7,445 nucleotides of DNA from CAYPHJ01 sp964410485 (GTDB taxonomy: Bacteria; Desulfobacterota; Binatia; UBA9968), in contig CAYPHJ010000160.1 of the NCBI GenBank assembly GCA_964410485.1, positions 1 through 7,445 on the forward strand, read 5' to 3'. Below the pieces are notes generated by a model. It was not told the DNA's origin and ran no database searches. It was given only the letters and a program-made list of their open reading frames with translations. Below are positions 5,504 to 7,445 of this stretch, one piece after another. The position numbers and the translations under genes were made by a program. Position 1 is the stretch's first letter. Every line of letters starts with the position of its first letter.

Positions 5504-6946
5504 GTGCGCCTAAGTTTTTTTTCGCGACTGGTTTTAGGATATCTGGCGGTGTTTGCCCTCGTGGTGGCGGTAAGCTTTTATACGCAACGCGAGCTCCACC
5601 GTTTCAACGATATCACGAGATCAATACTGGACACGGACAACGCGGTTCTCGACTACGAGAAAAGGCTGACCGATAGCTTGTTGGGACAAATCCGCTACGA
5701 GCGCAAATTCGTTATCGCCAGAGATCAGGCGCTTTATACCGAGTTTCTCAAATTCAAGGCCGATTTTGATCGCTACCTGGAAGGGATCAGCTCGGTGGCG
5801 GATGCGAAGACCGCGGCCCTCTTGGAGGAAGTGAAACGAGACTATCAGCGTTACCAGGATCTATTCAGCAAGGAACGATTATACCTGACCAAGCGCACTT
5901 CCTATCCGCAGACGTGGTACAAGGACGAGAAAGACAAGGCGACTAACGCTATTCTGGTTTCGTTGGACACCTTGAGATGGGATAAGCAGCAGGAGACTTA
6001 CGGGAAAGTCAAAAAGCTGGCGGATGCCGGAGCACGGGCGGGCGATGCCGCGATCGTGATTACGCTGGCCTCGCTTGCTTTCATCCTGGTGCTGTCGTTC
6101 GTGATCACTCGCAGCATCACCAAGCCCATCGCGATCTTGAAAAACAAGACCCGGGAAATCGCCCAGGGCAAGTTTGAAGCGGACCTGGAGTTGTCCTCTC
6201 CGGCCGAGATCGGCCAATTGGCCGCTGCGTTCAATCTCATGTGCCAGAAGTTGAAGGAGCTCGAAACGATGAAAGCGGATTTTTTTTCGTCCATGTCGCA
6301 CGAGCTGCGCACGCCGCTGACCTCGATCAAAGAAGGAACGGGTCTTTTGCTGGACGGGGTTGGCGGCACGACGACGCCCAAGCAACAGCGGCTGTTGCAG
6401 ATCATTGCGGAAGAGAGCAACCGTCTCATCACGTTGGTGAATTCGCTGCTCGATTTCTCGAAGATGGAAGCGGGGATGATGAGTTATAAATTCGACCGGA
6501 CGAGTATTGGACCGCTGATTCACAAGGCGGTACATGAAATGACGCCACTAGTGGAAGCCAAGGAGATCCGCTTGAATGCGGAGGTGTCGGCCGACCTCCC
6601 CAGCGTCAACATCGACCGGGAGCGAATCCTTCAGGTCTTGCGGAACTTGATCGGAAACGCGATAAAGTTTACTCCAAAAGCCGGGTGGATCAATGTGAAT
6701 GCCGCGGCGAACGGGGACCATATTACCGTCTCAGTACGGGATACCGGGCCGGGCATTCCCGGCGAAGACGTTAAGACGATTTTCGAAAAATTTCATCAAG
6801 GAAATACGCGTCCGGCTTTTTCAGCCAACGGCACGGGTCTCGGCTTGGCCATAGCCAAGCACGTTGTGACCTCACACGGCGGTCAGATATGGGCAGAAAC
6901 TCATCCAGACGAGGGCAGCACGTTTACTTTTACCTTACCTTGCTGA
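5504..6946 (+). CDS. GlrK/QseE-like sensor histidine kinase
   Basis: This is a 480-residue inner-membrane sensor kinase. TM1 spans about 9-26. A mostly helical periplasmic domain of about 155 residues (27-181) has no recognised ligand motif and probably folds as a helical bundle. TM2 (182-202) leads into a HAMP linker (about 203-255). The dimerisation domain carries the phospho-acceptor His266 in SSMSHELRTPL. The ATPase domain has an N-box (Asn380, Asn384 in RNLIGNAIKF), a G1 box (DTGPGIP, 413-419), an F-box (FEKF, 427-430) and a G2 box (GTGLGLA, 443-449). All catalytic residues are present. The segment after the His (SIKEGTGLLLDG, then TPKQQ and SLLDFSKMEAG) resembles enterobacterial GlrK/QseE. 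The overlapping downstream lipoprotein gene is in the position of qseG. The response regulator is expected beyond the window. Eight-T runs lie at codons 4-7 and 259-262. Confidence 0.9.
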   Translation: MRLSFFSRLVLGYLAVFALVVAVSFYTQRELHRFNDITRSILDTDNAVLDYEKRLTDSLLGQIRYERKFVIARDQALYTEFLKFKADFDRYLEGISSVADAKTAALLEEVKRDYQRYQDLFSKERLYLTKRTSYPQTWYKDEKDKATNAILVSLDTLRWDKQQETYGKVKKLADAGARAGDAAIVITLASLAFILVLSFVITRSITKPIAILKNKTREIAQGKFEADLELSSPAEIGQLAAAFNLMCQKLKELETMKADFFSSMSHELRTPLTSIKEGTGLLLDGVGGTTTPKQQRLLQIIAEESNRLITLVNSLLDFSKMEAGMMSYKFDRTSIGPLIHKAVHEMTPLVEAKEIRLNAEVSADLPSVNIDRERILQVLRNLIGNAIKFTPKAGWINVNAAANGDHITVSVRDTGPGIPGEDVKTIFEKFHQGNTRPAFSANGTGLGLAIAKHVVTSHGGQIWAETHPDEGSTFTFTLPC

Positions 6947-7443
6947 TGTTGTTGTGCGGTTGCAGTTTGATAACTCGGCCGGCAGCGCTTGAGCAGGTGC
7001 GAGTCGAGCCCGGCTCGAGACCGGCGCCGGAGATCGTCGCGCCCGAACCGCCGAAGCCGGAGGTCGTTGTAGCGCCGGTAGAATCCAGGGAAGTCCATGA
7101 TCGCCGTCAGGCTCAGCTCCACCTACAGTCGGCGCATTACTCCCTCGCCAAAGGTCATTACGAGGATTCGCTGCGCGAGAGCCAAAAAGTGCTGAGTTTA
7201 GTCAAAGATCAACCGCCCGCGGATGAGGCGGTGTTCAATATGGGATTGGTTTTTGCCCACCCCAAAAATCCAAAAAAGGACAACAAGCGGGCCATTGCAT
7301 TTTTCAACCGCGTTGTTAAACAGCATCCGGAGAGTGCGTTTGTAGAGCAGGCGAGAATCTGGGCGGGCGTTCTCGACGATCTGGAAAAGCTCAAGCAAGT
7401 CGATATCGAAATCGAGGAGAAAAAAAGGGATAGGAAGAGGTAA
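6889..7443 (+). CDS. TPR-type outer-membrane lipoprotein, QseG-like position
   Basis: This 184-residue protein has a lipoprotein signal: Arg7-Arg8, a hydrophobic stretch (12-22) and a lipobox L-C-G-C with the lipidated Cys25. Cys at -2 is unusual but tolerable. Ser26 at +2 predicts outer-membrane sorting by the E. coli rule. A Pro/Val/Glu-rich tether (about 41-66) is followed by two TPR-like helical pairs (about 74-106 and 112-160, with YSLAKGHYEDSL and AIAFFNRVVKQHPES). A strongly charged helix (162-184) ends the protein. The start overlaps the kinase gene by 58 bases. The later ATG at 6946, which overlaps the kinase stop as ATGA-like TGATG, would remove most of the signal peptide and is unlikely to be the real start. 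By analogy with QseG, which works with QseE in E. coli, it probably modulates the kinase. Sequence identity to QseG itself was not established. Confidence 0.82.
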   Translation: MGRNSSRRGQHVYFYLTLLMLLCGCSLITRPAALEQVRVEPGSRPAPEIVAPEPPKPEVVVAPVESREVHDRRQAQLHLQSAHYSLAKGHYEDSLRESQKVLSLVKDQPPADEAVFNMGLVFAHPKNPKKDNKRAIAFFNRVVKQHPESAFVEQARIWAGVLDDLEKLKQVDIEIEEKKRDRKR

Positions 7444-7445
7444 AT

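Noticed and set aside
5879..6535. A 218-codon open frame on the - strand opposite the kinase
   Set aside because: It lies opposite conserved HAMP and dimerisation segments and has a low-complexity Arg/Gln-rich composition, so it is a shadow.

Overview
The window carries eight protein-coding genes, all on the + strand and tightly packed. The longest gap is about 170 bases. I see no tRNA, rRNA, CRISPR array, insertion sequence or phage gene. The organism is a diderm bacterium: the last gene encodes a lipoprotein with an outer-membrane-type +2 residue, next to an inner-membrane sensor kinase. Base composition is moderately GC-rich, by eye in the mid-50s percent. The gene set does not fix the phylum. 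The mosaic of short intergenic repeats and the GlrK-like kinase plus lipoprotein pair would fit Nitrospirota, Methylomirabilota (NC10) or delta-proteobacteria-like lineages, but that is inference only.

Bases 1-98 hold a perfect short hairpin and then a strong ribosome binding site. Bases 99-944 encode an alpha/beta hydrolase with a Cys in the nucleophile elbow. A 170-base spacer with 14-bp tandem repeats follows. Bases 1115-1834 encode a dienelactone-hydrolase family protein with an intact Cys-Asp-His triad. A 137-base spacer with nested inverted repeats follows. Bases 1972-4059 encode N-carbamoylputrescine amidase (aguB) and agmatine deiminase (aguA). Together these convert agmatine to putrescine: AguA releases ammonia to give N-carbamoylputrescine, and AguB hydrolyses that to putrescine, CO2 and ammonia. 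No arginine decarboxylase is in the window.

A promoter-like sequence overlaps the aguA stop codon and appears to start a second transcription unit (4096-7443). This unit holds a 70-residue unknown protein, an RmuC-type nuclease-like protein with an N-terminal membrane anchor, a GlrK/QseE-like sensor histidine kinase, and a small TPR lipoprotein whose start lies inside the kinase gene. The last two match the first two positions of the enterobacterial glrK-qseG-glrR layout. The window ends two bases after the lipoprotein stop, so the expected response regulator would lie just outside.

Most genes belong to known families. The points most worth a second look are the kinase-lipoprotein cassette, the Cys-type alpha/beta hydrolase with no obvious catalytic His in the usual place, the near-leaderless small gene, and the intergenic repeats.
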